A stretch of 64,000 bases of DNA, taken from positions 19,058,873 through 19,122,872 of the forward strand of contig NC_044930.1 of the NCBI RefSeq assembly GCF_003576645.1. The letters run 5' to 3'. This document shows, one piece after another, positions 1 through 11,433 of the stretch (position 1 is the stretch's first letter; each line of letters opens with the position of its first letter). The stretch comes from Ipomoea triloba. Lineage: Eukaryota > Streptophyta > Magnoliopsida > Solanales > Convolvulaceae. A program made the position numbers and the translations under genes. A model generated the notes under the pieces. It did not search any database. It was not told where the DNA came from and worked only from the letters and a program-made list of their open reading frames with translations.

Positions 1-298
1 CTTAGAAGCATTGTTACAATGTTTAATATTAATTAGCACACTAAAATGCTAATTAAATTGACATTTTTCCGGTGTTAATCCTTTGCATTCTCCCGAACTT
101 GCTACACAATTAGCAGTTCAATTTGACTTCTCTCAAATAAGTTCATTTCGAAAATCAATTTCTCATTCAGCTATTACCAATTTTGAGCGTACCAAATATT
201 AATATGAAGAACCTAAATCTACTTTGACCCGATCCAACTCCCACAAATATTTGTACAATAAAATAATCACTCAAAATAGCCATTTTAGTTTCAAATCC

Positions 299-346
299 TT
301 ACGTCCCGCCCCGCCTCACATGCCAATCGTTGTTGGTCTCCGCCAT
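299..346 (-). CDS. possible first exon of an unidentified gene
   Basis: On the minus strand an ATG at 346 opens a 15-codon frame (begins MAETNNDWHV) that runs into a GTAAGG-like splice donor near 302 and a stop at 299. A TATATAT box lies at 376-382, about 30 bp upstream of the ATG. The patch is GC-rich inside AT-rich DNA, like a plant first exon. If real, the rest of the gene lies beyond the left edge of the window. No family is recognised and the call is weak. Confidence 0.2.
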   Translation of the reverse strand: MAETNNDWHVRRGGT

Positions 347-349
347 TGT

Positions 350-1315
350 ACGCGGTGCTGCTGAATCAGAGCTGCTATATATGAGAGGCGTTCTTGCTAT
401 CAGATTATCGAGAAAAGAAATAGTAGAAAAAAAATACTCCGTAATAATAACACACCGAAAAAGAAAAGACCCCAAAGCTACCCTTTTTATTTTAAATAGT
501 AAAATGAGCGCCTTTGCCTGTCTACGGGACAAAACTCATTATTGTGGGTCATCAACCTTGAATTTGAGGGGGAGTCTTAGAACTATATGTTGTACTTGTA
601 CAAGAACTCTTGTTATTCATTTTATCTTTGTATATACTCTTTACAATAGATCTATTCTGAATGTTATTTCACACACATCGTTTTGATCATTAGAACATAG
701 ATATGCGCAAATACACAACAACTACACATATGCATTCAAATACCAAATAACAAATACACAATCTAGTCAAAATTAGTAACAACAAAATTCTACATATAAT
801 CAATACTTGAACTTTTATATATAATACTTTATATTATAAATGTAGTACTATATATATAGCAAAATTGTTATATATATACGTACAATTTGCAGGAAATAAT
901 AAAGTAATAACTTCCTCAAAAAAAAAAAAAATAAAGTAATAACATAACAAAATGGCATATATCACCACTACTTTAAGCCTTACATATAATATATTTTATA
1001 ACATAAATGCAGTATTTTATAAAAAATATATATATAAATAGACAAGTTATAGGAAATAAAGTGTCATTACATATTAAAATTATATTGCGCATATAATTAA
1101 TACTTTAAACATTATATATAATACTCTTTTTTTTTTGAAAATTTATATATAATACTTTATAGAATAAATGTAATAGTTTATAACAAAATTATAATAAGCA
1201 GTTTGTAAAAAATAATATTACTAAACTGATATAGTATAAGACCCAAATTATCATGATTCGACTTGTCTCACATATTAAAACAAATAGTCTCATTCGAGAA
1301 TATAACTAAAAATAG
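350..1315. other. AT-rich non-coding stretch
   Basis: Very AT-rich DNA with TATATA and poly-A runs. The small open frames here have no coding-like composition. Near 1250-1300 a short piece resembles the CTTGTCTCAC-type MITE termini seen at 4.8 and 5.1 kb. No gene is visible. Confidence 0.5.
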
Positions 1316-1461
1316 GATGAGGTTGGGGGTTCGATCCCCACCCAGGTGAATGGAGCAAATCATTTGACTAGTCCCCTACAACTTAGTGTGCTGATCGTTG
1401 AGATGGAGGTTAATCTTCTGACTGCCGGCTAGAGGGATACCTTGAAAAAAACCCAAAAAAA
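1316..1461 (+). mobile_element. 5'-truncated tRNA-derived SINE
   Basis: The segment holds a clear pol III B box (GGGTTCGATCCCC) about 13 bp from its start, a SINE-like body and an A-rich tail (AAAAAAACCCAAAAAAA). It is flanked by a 14-bp direct repeat ATAACTAAAAATAG at 1302-1315 and 1462-1475, a typical LINE-mediated target duplication. The A box is missing, so the copy is truncated at the 5' end. Confidence 0.7.
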
Positions 1462-1674
1462 ATAACTAAAAATAGTGATACTCAATTACTCATTACACAC
1501 AAACGTCACAAAGTCACAAATATCTACTGTTGACTTATTACAGTGGTATTTTCCATATCTGACCTAAGCTACTTCGAATCCACATCTCAAAAGTTTTTTA
1601 ATCATAGGAATAGTGAATACATACAAAAAAGTCAAGAACTTGGATCGATAGCAGCCGTTAGATCAGATAGGCAC

Positions 1675-1941
1675 TTAGGCTAGGAAAAAGGCGAGTAGAA
1701 TGAAGATGAGTGTATCGAATTGGAACCCAAACTTGGGATTCCAAGCAAGCAGAGTGGAGTACGATGAAGCGTTTGAGCTCTGGCGTTTGTATCTGCCGGC
1801 GCCGCCACGCCACGCCCTTCCTCCCGCACTTCTGACACCCCTTGCTGCCAACGCTGCCGTAAACATTGCGGCGGCGAGAGTGAGCACAAGGACAACTTTG
1901 GCGACTTTTCTAATTGAGAGGCTTGCGTTCTTCTCCATCAT
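1675..1941 (-). CDS. small secreted/hydrophobic-tailed protein, unidentified
   Basis: An 88-residue ORF starting at the ATG at 1941. After a charged N-terminus (MMEKNASLSIRKVAK) comes a hydrophobic core rich in V, L and A (about residues 14-32) ending in an AALAA-like signal-peptidase site. A short Gly/Arg-rich segment (AGGRAWRGGAGR) and a Ser-rich stretch follow, then a second hydrophobic C-terminal segment (about residues 75-88) that could be a membrane anchor or GPI-type tail. The frame coincides with a GC-rich island (about 1780-1910) in AT-rich DNA, which favours real coding. No good TATA box was found upstream. It resembles small secreted peptide precursors in form only; no family is recognised. 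Confidence 0.4.
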   Translation of the reverse strand: MMEKNASLSIRKVAKVVLVLTLAAAMFTAALAARGVRSAGGRAWRGGAGRYKRQSSNASSYSTLLAWNPKFGFQFDTLIFILLAFFLA

Positions 1942-1984
1942 TTTACCGGCGTCTCTTTCTCGGACAAGAACTAAGTTGAGTTGA

Positions 1985-3593
1985 TTAGGAGAGAAAAAGA
2001 GATATCATTTGAACAGAAAATCCGTAGGTGTTCAGCTCACAAGAAGCTAGCTAGGTCACATGCTCAGGGACAAACCACCTTAGTCGCTTATTCCAACCAC
2101 TTGTCAAATCCCTTCCTTTGAAATAGATATTTTAATACTACTTGGAATTCTAAGTTTTACTCTTAACTATACTTCATCACTCAAAATTTTGATATTGACA
2201 TTTTTTGAGGAATCCTAATATAAAAATAACTTATCATCTATTTATCACTATTAGGATTCAGGAAGTAAAAAAGTTATGGAGTGTATATATTAAGAGTCCA
2301 TGTATTAGAACTCATTTCCTTGCGAGTCACACTTGTGTGAGATAATTCGTGAGACAAGTCGAATCTATGATAGTCGTTTGTTACTTATCATAAAAATTAT
2401 ACTACTTATTACATAAAAATTATTACCAATTTTAAATGAAAAACTATTACTTATAATTAGATATTGCAATATTCATATGTGAAATTGTCATACTATGTTG
2501 AGAAAAATGGTATAAATGACATTTTAAGTGGCCATTTTGTGGTATAAATATATGTCGGGTCCACTTCCGATTTGAGTCGGGTCAAAGTGGATTCGGGTTC
2601 TTCTTAGTTAGACGAAGAGATCAATATATTATACGCTCAAAATGGATAATGGGTGAATGAGAAATTGATTTTTAAAGTAAATTAAACCCATTTGAGATGG
2701 AATTTGTGTGGGAAAAGCTTTAAGTAAGCCTTTTGTCCCACATTGGTTGAAGATTTGACCCACTATACATACAAGGGTCTTTTTATGACTTGCTAACTTG
2801 TATAGCATAGATGCTCTCTCTCGCGCGCAGGGGTGCAAATCAAATCCCAAACTGAACCTGAAAAGGCCGGTAGTGACTTCAGTATGGAATTGCCATTATT
2901 TCTGTTTCTAGGGTAACTTGTAGTGACCTCTCACAGTGGCATTTCACTCCCTTGACCGTTGACATTATGGAATTAACTCTTGCCATAAATTTGTGCTTAG
3001 TGGGGTGGAGGTTACATATGGAGAATGAATGTCATATTCAATGCTATTTATCCCTTTCATTTACTATATATTTCCAGGATGAGCATGAGCTTTTGACAGA
3101 TTCATACACACCTTAAAATCACTCTGCAAAAGTGAATTTTCCACCTCGAAACTCTGCTCATCCTTCCTTTCTAGCTACCTGTGTTCATCCTACGTTCTCG
3201 TTCGTCGGGTCCCAAGTTTGTGTCCTCAAACGCAGGGATCGTAGTACGTTTTATCCTGGAAAACCTAGGCTGCGACGCTCTAGCACCCTAGGAGGCGGTA
3301 AATAAGGTTTTAAGGAGAGTGGCAACACAGCTTGTGCTTACAACCTACCCCAAAGATCATTCATCTTCGTCTCCAAGCAGTTTCCAGGTTTATTTAACCT
3401 TGTGTGGTTTTATTTTTCTGGATTCATTTATTTATTTATTTTTATTGTGGATTTTCTATTGTCTCCTTTTTCTTGAGTTTTTTGAGAACTATTTTTGACA
3501 TACTATTTATGGTGAAATGATGGTTACTAATGATATGTATAGTAATATTTGTAATTGATTACAAAGTGTAATTATAATGTAAATATTATAATA
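1985..3593. other. non-coding stretch with LTR-like remnants
   Basis: No convincing gene. Around 2290-2400 and 2515-2600 lie sequences related to the GTGAGAC/GGGTC MITE family. Between about 2640 and 3400 the text (for example GTCCCACATTGGTTGAAGAT near 2738, and a GC-rich part near 3180-3310) resembles decayed copia-type LTR sequence. I could not define its ends or a target duplication. Confidence 0.3.
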
Positions 3594-3602
3594 CTTATAT
3601 CG

Positions 3603-4118
3603 CAGTGTTGCAAAAATCCCGTCTAGGCGCTAGGCGCTAGGCGCCAGTCGACCGCTTAGCGTATCACCTTAAATGGTGGTCTAGGCGGCTGGCCAGTTAG
3701 GCTACCTACCGCCTAGGCCGCCTAAGCAGCACCTAGGCCGCTTAAGCGCTGACCGCCTAGGCCTTCTAGGTGCCGACTAGACCTCCTAGGCACTGACTAA
3801 GCCGCCTAGTCAGCCAATTAATTATTGTTCTTTTGTTTTTTTTAATGGGTTATTTAACTCAAAACAACATCGTTTTGAGCGAAATAACCCTAAATTGTAC
3901 AAACGCTCGATATTTTTTAGGTTAATATTTAATATTTTAGTATTAACTATTAAAGTATTATATAATTTATAGTTATTAGTCTTTAAAAAATTAAAAATAC
4001 TTAAAATTTTTTTTTAAATACACTGGCGCCTAGACGCCGATTAATCCCCGCCTAGGCGTCCTAGGCACTAGGCGCTCCCCAAGTGCCCAAGGGGCGTCTA
4101 GCAATTTTTTCAACCATG
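3603..4118. mobile_element. non-autonomous hAT-like element (CTAGGCGCC-rich)
   Basis: Imperfect terminal inverted repeats: CAGTGTTGCAAAAA on the left, and CATGGTTGAAAAAA as the complement of the right end. Near-identical 8-bp flanks CTTATATC (3594-3601) and CTTATATG (4119-4126) fit hAT. Both ends carry many variants of GCCTAGGCG, which pair with one another; the middle is AT-rich. There is no coding capacity. Confidence 0.65.
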
Positions 4119-4512
4119 CTTATATGTGAAATGTTACTTATGAAAGAAATTGTAATAATTAGTATAGAAAATTTAAGAGTTAATTCTTGCAATAAAATGG
4201 TTTTCTGAGTATAGTGATTTTTCACATTTGGTCATCGTCTTTCAATTTGTACAAATGTAACACTTGACTATCAATATCTTTCCACCCTTAGTTCTCCATG
4301 GATATCAACTCCTCCGTGGGCGGCCGGAAGAGCACTACTACATATGCTTGCTGCAGGTTGCAAATAATGAGAGCCATACAAGTACATATAGCTAGAGAGA
4401 TAAAAAGTGAAAGAAACTAATAATTAATTGAATGGGGAGAAGAATATATATAGTTGTGGACTTGTGGCAATGTGGCTGCAGAATTGAAGGAAGAAGCTCA
4501 ATATCGATCAAT

Positions 4513-4732
4513 TCAAGTGCATAATCTGCAAATGAAGACAGTGTCCAAGTCTGGGAGCTCAAGAACTCCGATCCCTACCACCACCATTATAAGAGCAAGC
4601 TGATGATGATCTCTTGGATGCTTTTTGCTTATTGGTAGGCGGTGGACATGTGAGTCTCCTCGGAATTCTTGACTCTTCCAACGTCGAAGTGGTGGAGGAG
4701 CATTCACACGGAGCCGTCTTGGTCGTTGCTGC
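4513..4732 (-). pseudogene. SIAMESE-related (SMR) CDK-inhibitor fragment, frameshifted
   Basis: A minus-strand frame from 4732 to the stop at 4559-4561 encodes a segment with ECSSTTSTLEESRIP followed by RRLTCPPPTNKQK. This fits the conserved SMR core (a Cys/Thr-rich stretch, E..RIP, then TCPPAPKKxK) of plant cyclin-dependent-kinase inhibitors that restrain mitosis during endoreduplication. Just past that stop, another frame reads LELPDLDTVFI, like the SMR C-terminus, so a frameshift probably splits the gene. An in-frame TAG lies directly upstream of 4732 and the N-terminal part is absent; a MITE begins about 60 bp upstream at 4794. SMR genes are usually single-exon of about 100 codons, and about 70 remain here. 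The family assignment rests on motif recognition alone. Confidence 0.55.
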
Positions 4733-4793
4733 CTATTGAGGGCATTTTTCAATGCGACTTTTGACAAACATTTTTCTATGGCAAAAACTTGTG

Positions 4794-5180
4794 TTAGACA
4801 GTCTCACCGTGAGACGGATCGGGTCAAAATGAAAAAGTAATATTTATGTGCACAAATATAATACTAATCAGGAATAAAATTTTTGTTACTATAAATGTAA
4901 TACTTAAGGAAAATACAATACTTTATTTCGATTTAAAAATATTACATTTCCCCTCAAAAGTATTATATTTTCCGTTATTAGTAAAGACACTTGTCAACAT
5001 TACTTATTATGGAAAATATAATATTTTTTCTCTTTTAGATAACAAAAATTGTATTCTTGATTAGTATTATATTTGAGCATATAAGCATGAGATTTGCACA
5101 TATAAATATGACATTTGCAAGTTGCTTCGATCCGACCCGGTCTATCTCACGAACAAGGATATGTGAGACGGTCTGACCCA
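4794..5180. mobile_element. MITE with GTCTCAC-type inverted ends
   Basis: The left end TTAGACAGTCTCAC and the complement of the right end GGGTCAGACCGTCTCAC are inverted repeats, each followed inward by GGTC/GGATCGGGTC words in opposite orientation. The interior is about 75% AT with no ORF of note. A short TTGTG appears outside both ends and may be the target duplication. It lies directly upstream of the SMR fragment. Confidence 0.55.
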
Positions 5181-5371
5181 ATTGTGACCCCTTTTTCTAT
5201 TTATTAGAAGCCTAATTTTATTGACTCTATTTAGTAGATAGTAGATATTAAAAGAAATTATAAAAGAAGTTGTCAATTTGTCATATCCCAATGTCAAATA
5301 ACTTTCTATTCCCTGTTTGAATGTACAAGCGAGAAAGGATATAAGCGAGAAAGGATATGATACTTTGAAGC

Positions 5372-7279
5372 TAGGGGTGCAAATAGGCTAGGCAGAGTCG
5401 GGCTTTAGAAAATTAGGCCTGGACCTGCTATGAAAATCTAAAGCCTGAGCCTGGGCCTGAGCTTGTATGTAGCTTTTTTTCTAGGCTCAAGCCTGAGCCT
5501 ACAGTTGGCCTGGCCTGAAGCCTTTTTAAAAGCCTATTTAACATATAGACCTTTAAAAAGGCTTCAAAATAGATCCTAAATAGGCTCAAGCCTATTTAAA
5601 TAGGCATTGAACCTATTTAAGGCCTGCATTTTAAAGCCTTTTAAAGTATACCTGTAAAAAATATATTAAAATGTATATAAATATTATACATTTATATAAA
5701 TATTAAAATGCATATATATATAAATGTTGGTCCCAAGGGGATGGGGTACAAGTCTAGAGGGGGGGGGGGNTACTCCACCTCTCGAGCACTTGACCTTTGA
5801 TCACCAAGCCCGCGTCAAGCCTCAGGTTTCTTTCACTCGGACAGCTGCCAGGTTACTCCACCTCTCTTGCTTAATCCAAAGCAAGGTGTTTTTGGTTGTC
5901 ACAGTTGAATGTAACAGACTCCAATCTGACCACAAGCTATCGTTGAATCAGCTTTGATGTAGAGCAGCTTTGGTCACCTTCTGGATGTATAACAGTTTAG
6001 CTTTGTAACTCTCTTCGAACACTAAGATGTGTTCTCTCGCTGTATTGAATATCAGGATGATATTCCAAGTTAAGCACTTTGCACTAGAACGTTTTTATCA
6101 GACACCTCTTGTTAACCTCTTGACCTCTTTCACAACCCCCGTTTCTTCTGTGTCTTTACGTCCTTATATATGAGAGTAGAAGAATAGTTCCGTTGGAGGG
6201 AAAACTATTCCGTTTGAAATTGGTCTCCCACGCCGAACATGGGTCTTTGCACAATTTCAGCATTTTTCATGGAGTAGTGGTCTTGTAACTTGAGCCTTTT
6301 GTTTTGTAGTGAATATTCCATATTCCACTTTCTTGAGTTCATGCTTCACTTGCTTCTTTTGGATAAAGTTACTCTTTTTATGTTCCCATCATTCCTTGTT
6401 TGGGGAATCTGACCACTTCAGGATTGGTGCACTTCTTGACCGTTTGTGGTGGAGGTCTGACGTGTCATCCACTTCCGTCCATTTTGAAACCTCCCGCTCA
6501 GCACCTCTTCAATATTTTATCTCCATGATATTCTCCTTCTCCAAACTTAGAGTATTTTATCTGCACATGTTGACTAACATTCAGCCTCTTGGAGAAGTGC
6601 CGGTTTATCGAGACCATAAAAGATGTCTCGACCACTTGATGTTTCAATCCCATGTATCGAGAGGTCTATCTCTCGAATATTCTTTACGTCTCGAACTCGA
6701 TAGGTATATCGAGAGGTCCTTACCTCTCGAACTTGGCTTGTGTCTCGAGACTTAGTTGATGTCTCGTAGACCCTTATTCCTCCAGAGTTGTCTCGTGCCT
6801 GCTTCTGATCTATCTGTTTGCTTACAACACGAAAACTTCTAAGTTGTTCAAACAAGTTTACCTCAAGCTTAAATATTTCCCGAGTTGAGCTCAAATTACC
6901 CGGTTGTATTTTCGCTCTTAGTTTACTTATCGAACTTACATTGTTTTGCCTATGTATCGAGACTTGGGGATTCTTACTTAACAGTTGGTATCATCAAAAC
7001 CTATTACATGATGTTCCTAACAATAAATATATTAGATATAAAATGTAATATATAATAATTAAATATTAAATATAAATATTATAATATATATATATAAATA
7101 GGCTAGGCCTGCGGGCTTGTAGGCTAGGCTTTTAAATATAGGCCTAGGCCTATTTAACTAAATAGGCTTTTAATTAGGCCTAGGCCTAGCCTTTTTATTA
7201 AATAGGTTAGGCCAAGCTAGGCCCTAAGTAGGCCAGGCCGTAGGCCCCTATGAAGAGGCCTGACCTATTCCCACCCCTA
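5372..7279. mobile_element. hAT-like non-autonomous element (AGGCCT-rich), split by a solo LTR
   Basis: Ends are TAGGGGTGCAAATAGGC on the left and, as complement, TAGGGGTGGGAATAGG on the right. A perfect 8-bp target duplication TTTGAAGC sits at 5364-5371 and 7280-7287, as expected for hAT. The interior consists of dozens of variants of TAGGCCTGAGCC/AGGCCTA. A solo LTR (5725-7022) is nested inside, so the original element was about 0.6 kb. No transposase is encoded. Confidence 0.8.
5725..7022 (+). mobile_element. solo LTR, G-tract family (TGTTGGTCCC...CCTAACA)
   Basis: Starts TGTTGGTCCCAAGGGGATGG and ends GATGTTCCTAACA, with a perfect 5-bp duplication ATAAA at 5720-5724 and 7023-7027. Near the start is a long G run containing the ambiguous base at 5770. 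The interior carries repeated CTCGAGAGAT/TCTCGATA words. It is the same family as 17556-19319 (minus) and 63614-64000 (plus), but shorter than the 1.76-kb copy, so internally deleted. The motif CTAGAGGGGGG next to the start is typical of many plant LTR retrotransposons; the superfamily is probably copia but unproven. Confidence 0.75.
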
Positions 7280-7287
7280 TTTGAAGC

Positions 7288-7670
7288 AATGAAGCATGTG
7301 ACCCAAGGCCTTTGTCTGGCTGATTCAGTGTGTGATGTAGCGACAAACATGCCTACCAAGCACCACGCCAACAGGCCAAAATAGTGACCACCCTGCCTCT
7401 TCACAAATCAGATTTGCAGACATCTCCTCTCTGTACTCCCATGTGACTTGTAGCTTTCATCATCTTCTCAATACCATAAAATATATAGCAAAAGAGTAAT
7501 TTAAACATTGAAGGAATCAATGAAGTGTTTTGTTACACAAATATTTAAACTTGCAACCTCTCATCATATATCAATATGAATTCGATTAAAGATTAATTAT
7601 TATTGTTGTTGTTGTAATTATTCTTTCTTTTTTTTTTTGTCGTTATCTCTATATCTCTATATCTCTCTCT

Positions 7671-7717
<47 letters not shown>

Positions 7718-8173
7718 CAAAATGAAGTTGGTCAAAATTTTTCCCCCCAAAATGAATTTGGCAAAGGAATATCTTGGAAGTTGTGTATATATCCTAGCAT
7801 ATCCTAACAATTTCTATTTTGGAAGTTGTGTATATATCCTATCATATCCTAACAATTTCTATTTTGGTTCATTTCATTTTTTTCCACTTGAATTTATTTT
7901 TCACTTTATTTTTTTGTACAAATAAAACTAATTTATAAAAAAATATATCATTAAAAAGAATTAAGTAAGATATTTTAAATGACATCCATATTGATATATT
8001 TTTTATTTTATATTTTTAAATAAATCTATAAGTAAATAAAGTCATTACTTTAGTGTAATATTATATATACATCAAGCTTTGTTTTATTAATCTCTCATCT
8101 CTTATCTCTATATGCATGTATTTATACATATGCATATTAAACTTTTTTTTTTTTTTTTGCAAAAATGTATATT
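7288..8173. other. AT-rich stretch with a (TA)n microsatellite
   Basis: Contains TATCTC repeats and a (TA)n tract at about 7674-7711, then Phe/Tyr-rich low-complexity frames that include a short direct repeat (GGAAGTTGTGTATATATCCTA, twice near 7770-7840). No gene is recognised. Confidence 0.5.
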
Positions 8174-8190
8174 AAACATATCTTCCACCA

Positions 8191-8351
8191 GCCAAAGGCC
8201 TTGTGGTCAAGCGGCACCCGGTGTACACTCCCATGTGGAAGGGAGTGGGTTCGAGCCTTAGTGGAGGCATCTGTTGACTCTTTGTGCTTCAGTAGGTTGA
8301 GAAAGTAGCTATGGACAGATACTACATTGTAACCGAGTCAGTAGAACTCAA
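8191..8351 (+). mobile_element. full-length tRNA-derived SINE
   Basis: The A box TGTGGTCAAGCGG and B box GGGTTCGAGCC are correctly ordered and spaced for a pol III promoter, followed by a non-tRNA body ending ACTCAAA. A perfect 17-bp target duplication AAACATATCTTCCACCA flanks it at 8174-8190 and 8352-8368. The intact duplication suggests a fairly recent insertion. Confidence 0.85.
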
Positions 8352-8580
8352 AAACATATCTTCCACCATTTTGGCTTCTTGGGCCAAGCGGGGTAAAGAA
8401 GGGAAAGGATGAAGAAATGTCTACATTTTCTCAAAAAAAATGAAGATATGTTTGAATTTGTCTTAGTTTTTTATTTTTTTTATTTTTTATTTTATACTGG
8501 GCACAAGACCAAACTTGCAAGTTATGGGTTGATATTGGGAAATGGCAGACAATGTGTTGTGGCAGGCAAGGGGTTGTGAG

Positions 8581-8801
8581 TAGGGGTGGGCAAAACGGTT
8601 CGGGTTACTCAAACCGAACCGAAGGTGTTCAGTTCGGTTTTAAATCGAACCGAAAAACTGATCAGTTCATGTTTTAGAAGAATCGAACGGTTCGGTTGAA
8701 CCAAAAAAACCAAAAGATTTTATAATTAAATATAAATATATATTATATATAATTATAAATAAATAAATAAATAAATAAATATAAATATATATATATATAT
8801 A

Positions 8802-8885
<84 letters not shown>

Positions 8886-9301
8886 GAATGAATTTGGAAA
8901 TTCATTCCAGTTACTGGAATGAATTTCCAAATTCATTTCAGTTGAAATTTCAATTTTGGAATTTAATTTTCAGTTTTATTTTTTTATTTTAATTTGTTTA
9001 AATTGTTAATTTGTTATATTGGTATTTATTATTTAAATATTAGACTTTGGATTTGGGTTATGTGATGTTTTATGTATAGTTATTACGGTGCCCCGTTAAG
9101 TCGCGGCGCCCCCGACCGCCTTTTCGCCTAGGAAATGTTAAAATTCGGGAGTCATAAACCGAACCGAATTAAATCCGAATCGAAACCGAATCGTTTCAAA
9201 CCGAACCGAACGCTAATATTAAACCGAATGGTTTAACTTTTTTAAAACCGAAAAACCGAAACCGAAAAAAACCGAACCGAAGACCGAAACGCCCACCCCT
9301 A
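8581..9301. mobile_element. hAT-like non-autonomous element (CGGTTCGGTT-rich)
   Basis: Ends TAGGGGTGGGC and (complement) TAGGGGTGGGC, with a perfect 8-bp duplication GTTGTGAG at 8573-8580 and 9302-9309. Both arms are dense in CGGTTCGGTT/AACCGAACCG in opposite orientation. The centre holds (AAAT)n and (TA)n tracts (about 8755-8880) and an imperfect palindrome around ATTCATTCCAGTTACTGGAATG. No ORF. Confidence 0.85.
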
Positions 9302-9420
9302 GTTGTGAGGATTATATATATAAATATATATAACTTTTTTTATGTACTGATTTAGATGTGTTATAATTTTACTATAAATATTGTTAATCAAGAAGTATTT
9401 AGTAATTTATAATATAGTAT

Positions 9421-9860
9421 TGATAGTATAAATACACCAGCACCGGTCGGTCCACAGGGTCAGTAGATCGGCATCTCGGCCCGACCAGTTAGCGGTCGGG
9501 CCGCCTTGAACCGGTCGACGCTTCGCCCGGCTAGCAGGGGTCATGTCGGGGTCCGCCACGTGCTCCATCCCGCTTGGGCAAGGGGCGAGGCGGACGCATG
9601 CGGGCAACGTTCTCACCATGCCGGAGCCCCGGCGATCGAAACTTTCCCCCCTTATAAATACTGCATTTATGAGGAGAGAGAGGATCTTTTGGCGGATTCT
9701 AGACTAAGCCTTGAACTGTGCTCGGACAGTAGGAAAGCCCACTGCCGACCCGCCGAGCCCTTCGAGCCCTTTTTATATTGTAAACCGGGCTTGGATCCTT
9801 TGATTAATAAAAGGTCGTATTACCCGTTTTAGCTTCGTGTTGCCGTATTTAGCATTATCA
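9421..9860 (+). mobile_element. solo LTR, 440 bp, GC-rich
   Basis: Begins TGATAGTATAAATAC and ends TTTAGCATTATCA (TG...CA with inverted TGATA/TATCA). A perfect 5-bp duplication AGTAT lies at 9416-9420 and 9861-9865. An LTR promoter is visible as CTTATAAATA at about 9650, and a polyadenylation-like AATAAAA near 9806. It is markedly GC-richer than its surroundings. No internal region remains, as expected for a solo LTR produced by unequal recombination. Confidence 0.8.
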
Positions 9861-10004
9861 AGTATGATCAAAATTTATAATAAAACTTTAAATAGTTTTG
9901 ATAATTATTGATTCATTATAACTTTACAAACAAATCTTTAATAGTTAGCACGGGACAAAAATATTATAAAATAATATTATAATGATTTGTTGTTATATTT
10001 TGTA

Positions 10005-10008
<4 letters not shown>

Positions 10009-10053
<45 letters not shown>

Positions 10054-10067
10054 TATATATATATATC
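10009..10067. repeat. (TA)n microsatellite
   Basis: An almost uninterrupted run of TA dinucleotides. Confidence 0.95.
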
Positions 10068-10146
10068 AGAAGATAACAAATATCGTACAAATTTATAAAA
10101 TTATTAAAAATCTAAAATTATATGAAATCTTTGAAAGATAATATTA

Positions 10147-11433
10147 AGAAGCGATTGTGTATTGTATGTGGTGAGGTGTGAATGTGAAGGTGGTAAAATG
10201 AAGAGTCAAGACTCCCCGAGTGTCGTGTCTCTCAAGGATGGCGAATGGGAACCGGATAGGTGTGTTGGCATCTAAGAGGTTGAAGGAAAAGAGTTACGAG
10301 ATTGGCTAAGGGTTGGATTCATTTGTAAGAGGGGGAAAGGTTTATAGTGGTTGTGTAAAATAAATAAAAGAAAAGTAAAGTGGAGATTGGGGCTTTAGGC
10401 TTTTCCATATGGTCTATCCTTGGATGGTTTTGCGAGTGCAAGTCGTGGAATAGACTAGGGAGTTCGTGGCACACTACCAAGTGGCGTCACACTTTGGACT
10501 CCCACATCCTCATTCGGTTGAGGCATTTCATCGAACACTTTGTCTACCACTCCTCTCGGATCTCGTCCTTTCGGACTAAGAGCGGAGATGTGGGTGAGTT
10601 AGACTCGTGAGTGGCCGCTATCGCGCACACACTCACTTCCTTTGAGTTTGCTACCTAATGTGGCCACAAAAGGCACAAAGCTTGAAGAACATCACCCACA
10701 CAAGTTCAACATCCAACAAACAAGCAATTTACAATTCAAAGCAATAATATTAAACATCCACATAGATCTACCATGGGGCCACCAATCCCCTTTCTAATCT
10801 ACTCTATCATGCTAAAGAAACAAGAAAAAGAAAGGAAAATTCAAAGAAACAAGTATTAAATTAGAAAATGGAGAGAATTGTTACCACCCTTAGAAAGGGG
10901 ATCTTTACAACCTTGATCTTGAAATCACAATCTTCATTCTTGCCCTTGATCTATTCTAAACTATGAGAAGAAGGAATTTTCCCCCAAGAGGGGAGAAAAC
11001 CCTCTAGATCTATTCTACCCTATTCTATGAATTTTCTGATCTATTCTAGTTGTCCTTATGTTTAGGGCAAAAGAGATTTATATAGGTGACAAAAAGGGAA
11101 CAAATTTCCCAAAATGGCCCTTGGCCCGACCACGCTTGCTTCCACGCATGGTGGTGGGCGTAGGAGCTTACTGGAATTATTCCACGCCCAGCCATACGCG
11201 TGTGAGGTTGCGTGGGACGCTACTGCATTGCGGCTTGTTTGTCTTTTGCTCTATTTTAGCCTCAAATCCCTCTCCAACCTGTGAAATACCTCAAAACTCC
11301 TCCTAGGAATGATGTTTGAAGATTTTGATCGCATTTGAGCTAAAATGCATGCAATTGTTGTAATCAGATGTCAAAACGATGCATTTTTAATCTAATTAAG
11401 ACCCCTTATAAGTGCTATTCTTGGTGCTTATCA
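10147..11433 (-). mobile_element. gypsy-like solo LTR (TGATAAGCACC family)
   Basis: Read on the minus strand it starts TGATAAGCACCAAGAATAGC (right end 11433), a start typical of Athila/Tat-type gypsy LTRs. A 5-bp TATTA is present at 11434-11438 and 10142-10146, though the left terminus has lost a clean CA end. It shares landmarks with the LTR at 14194-15527: CTCCCCGAGTGTCG near the left, the phrase GGAGCTTACTGGA with CACGCGTGTG words, and the TGATAAGC start. Its open frames are not genes. Confidence 0.6.

Noticed and set aside
8191..8260. Possible tRNA gene
   Set aside because: A and B boxes fit, but no cloverleaf is completed and the piece is flanked by a 17-bp target duplication; it is a SINE head.
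9407..9832. Overlapping GC-rich ORFs on both strands
   Set aside because: They lie inside a solo LTR with clear ends and target duplication.
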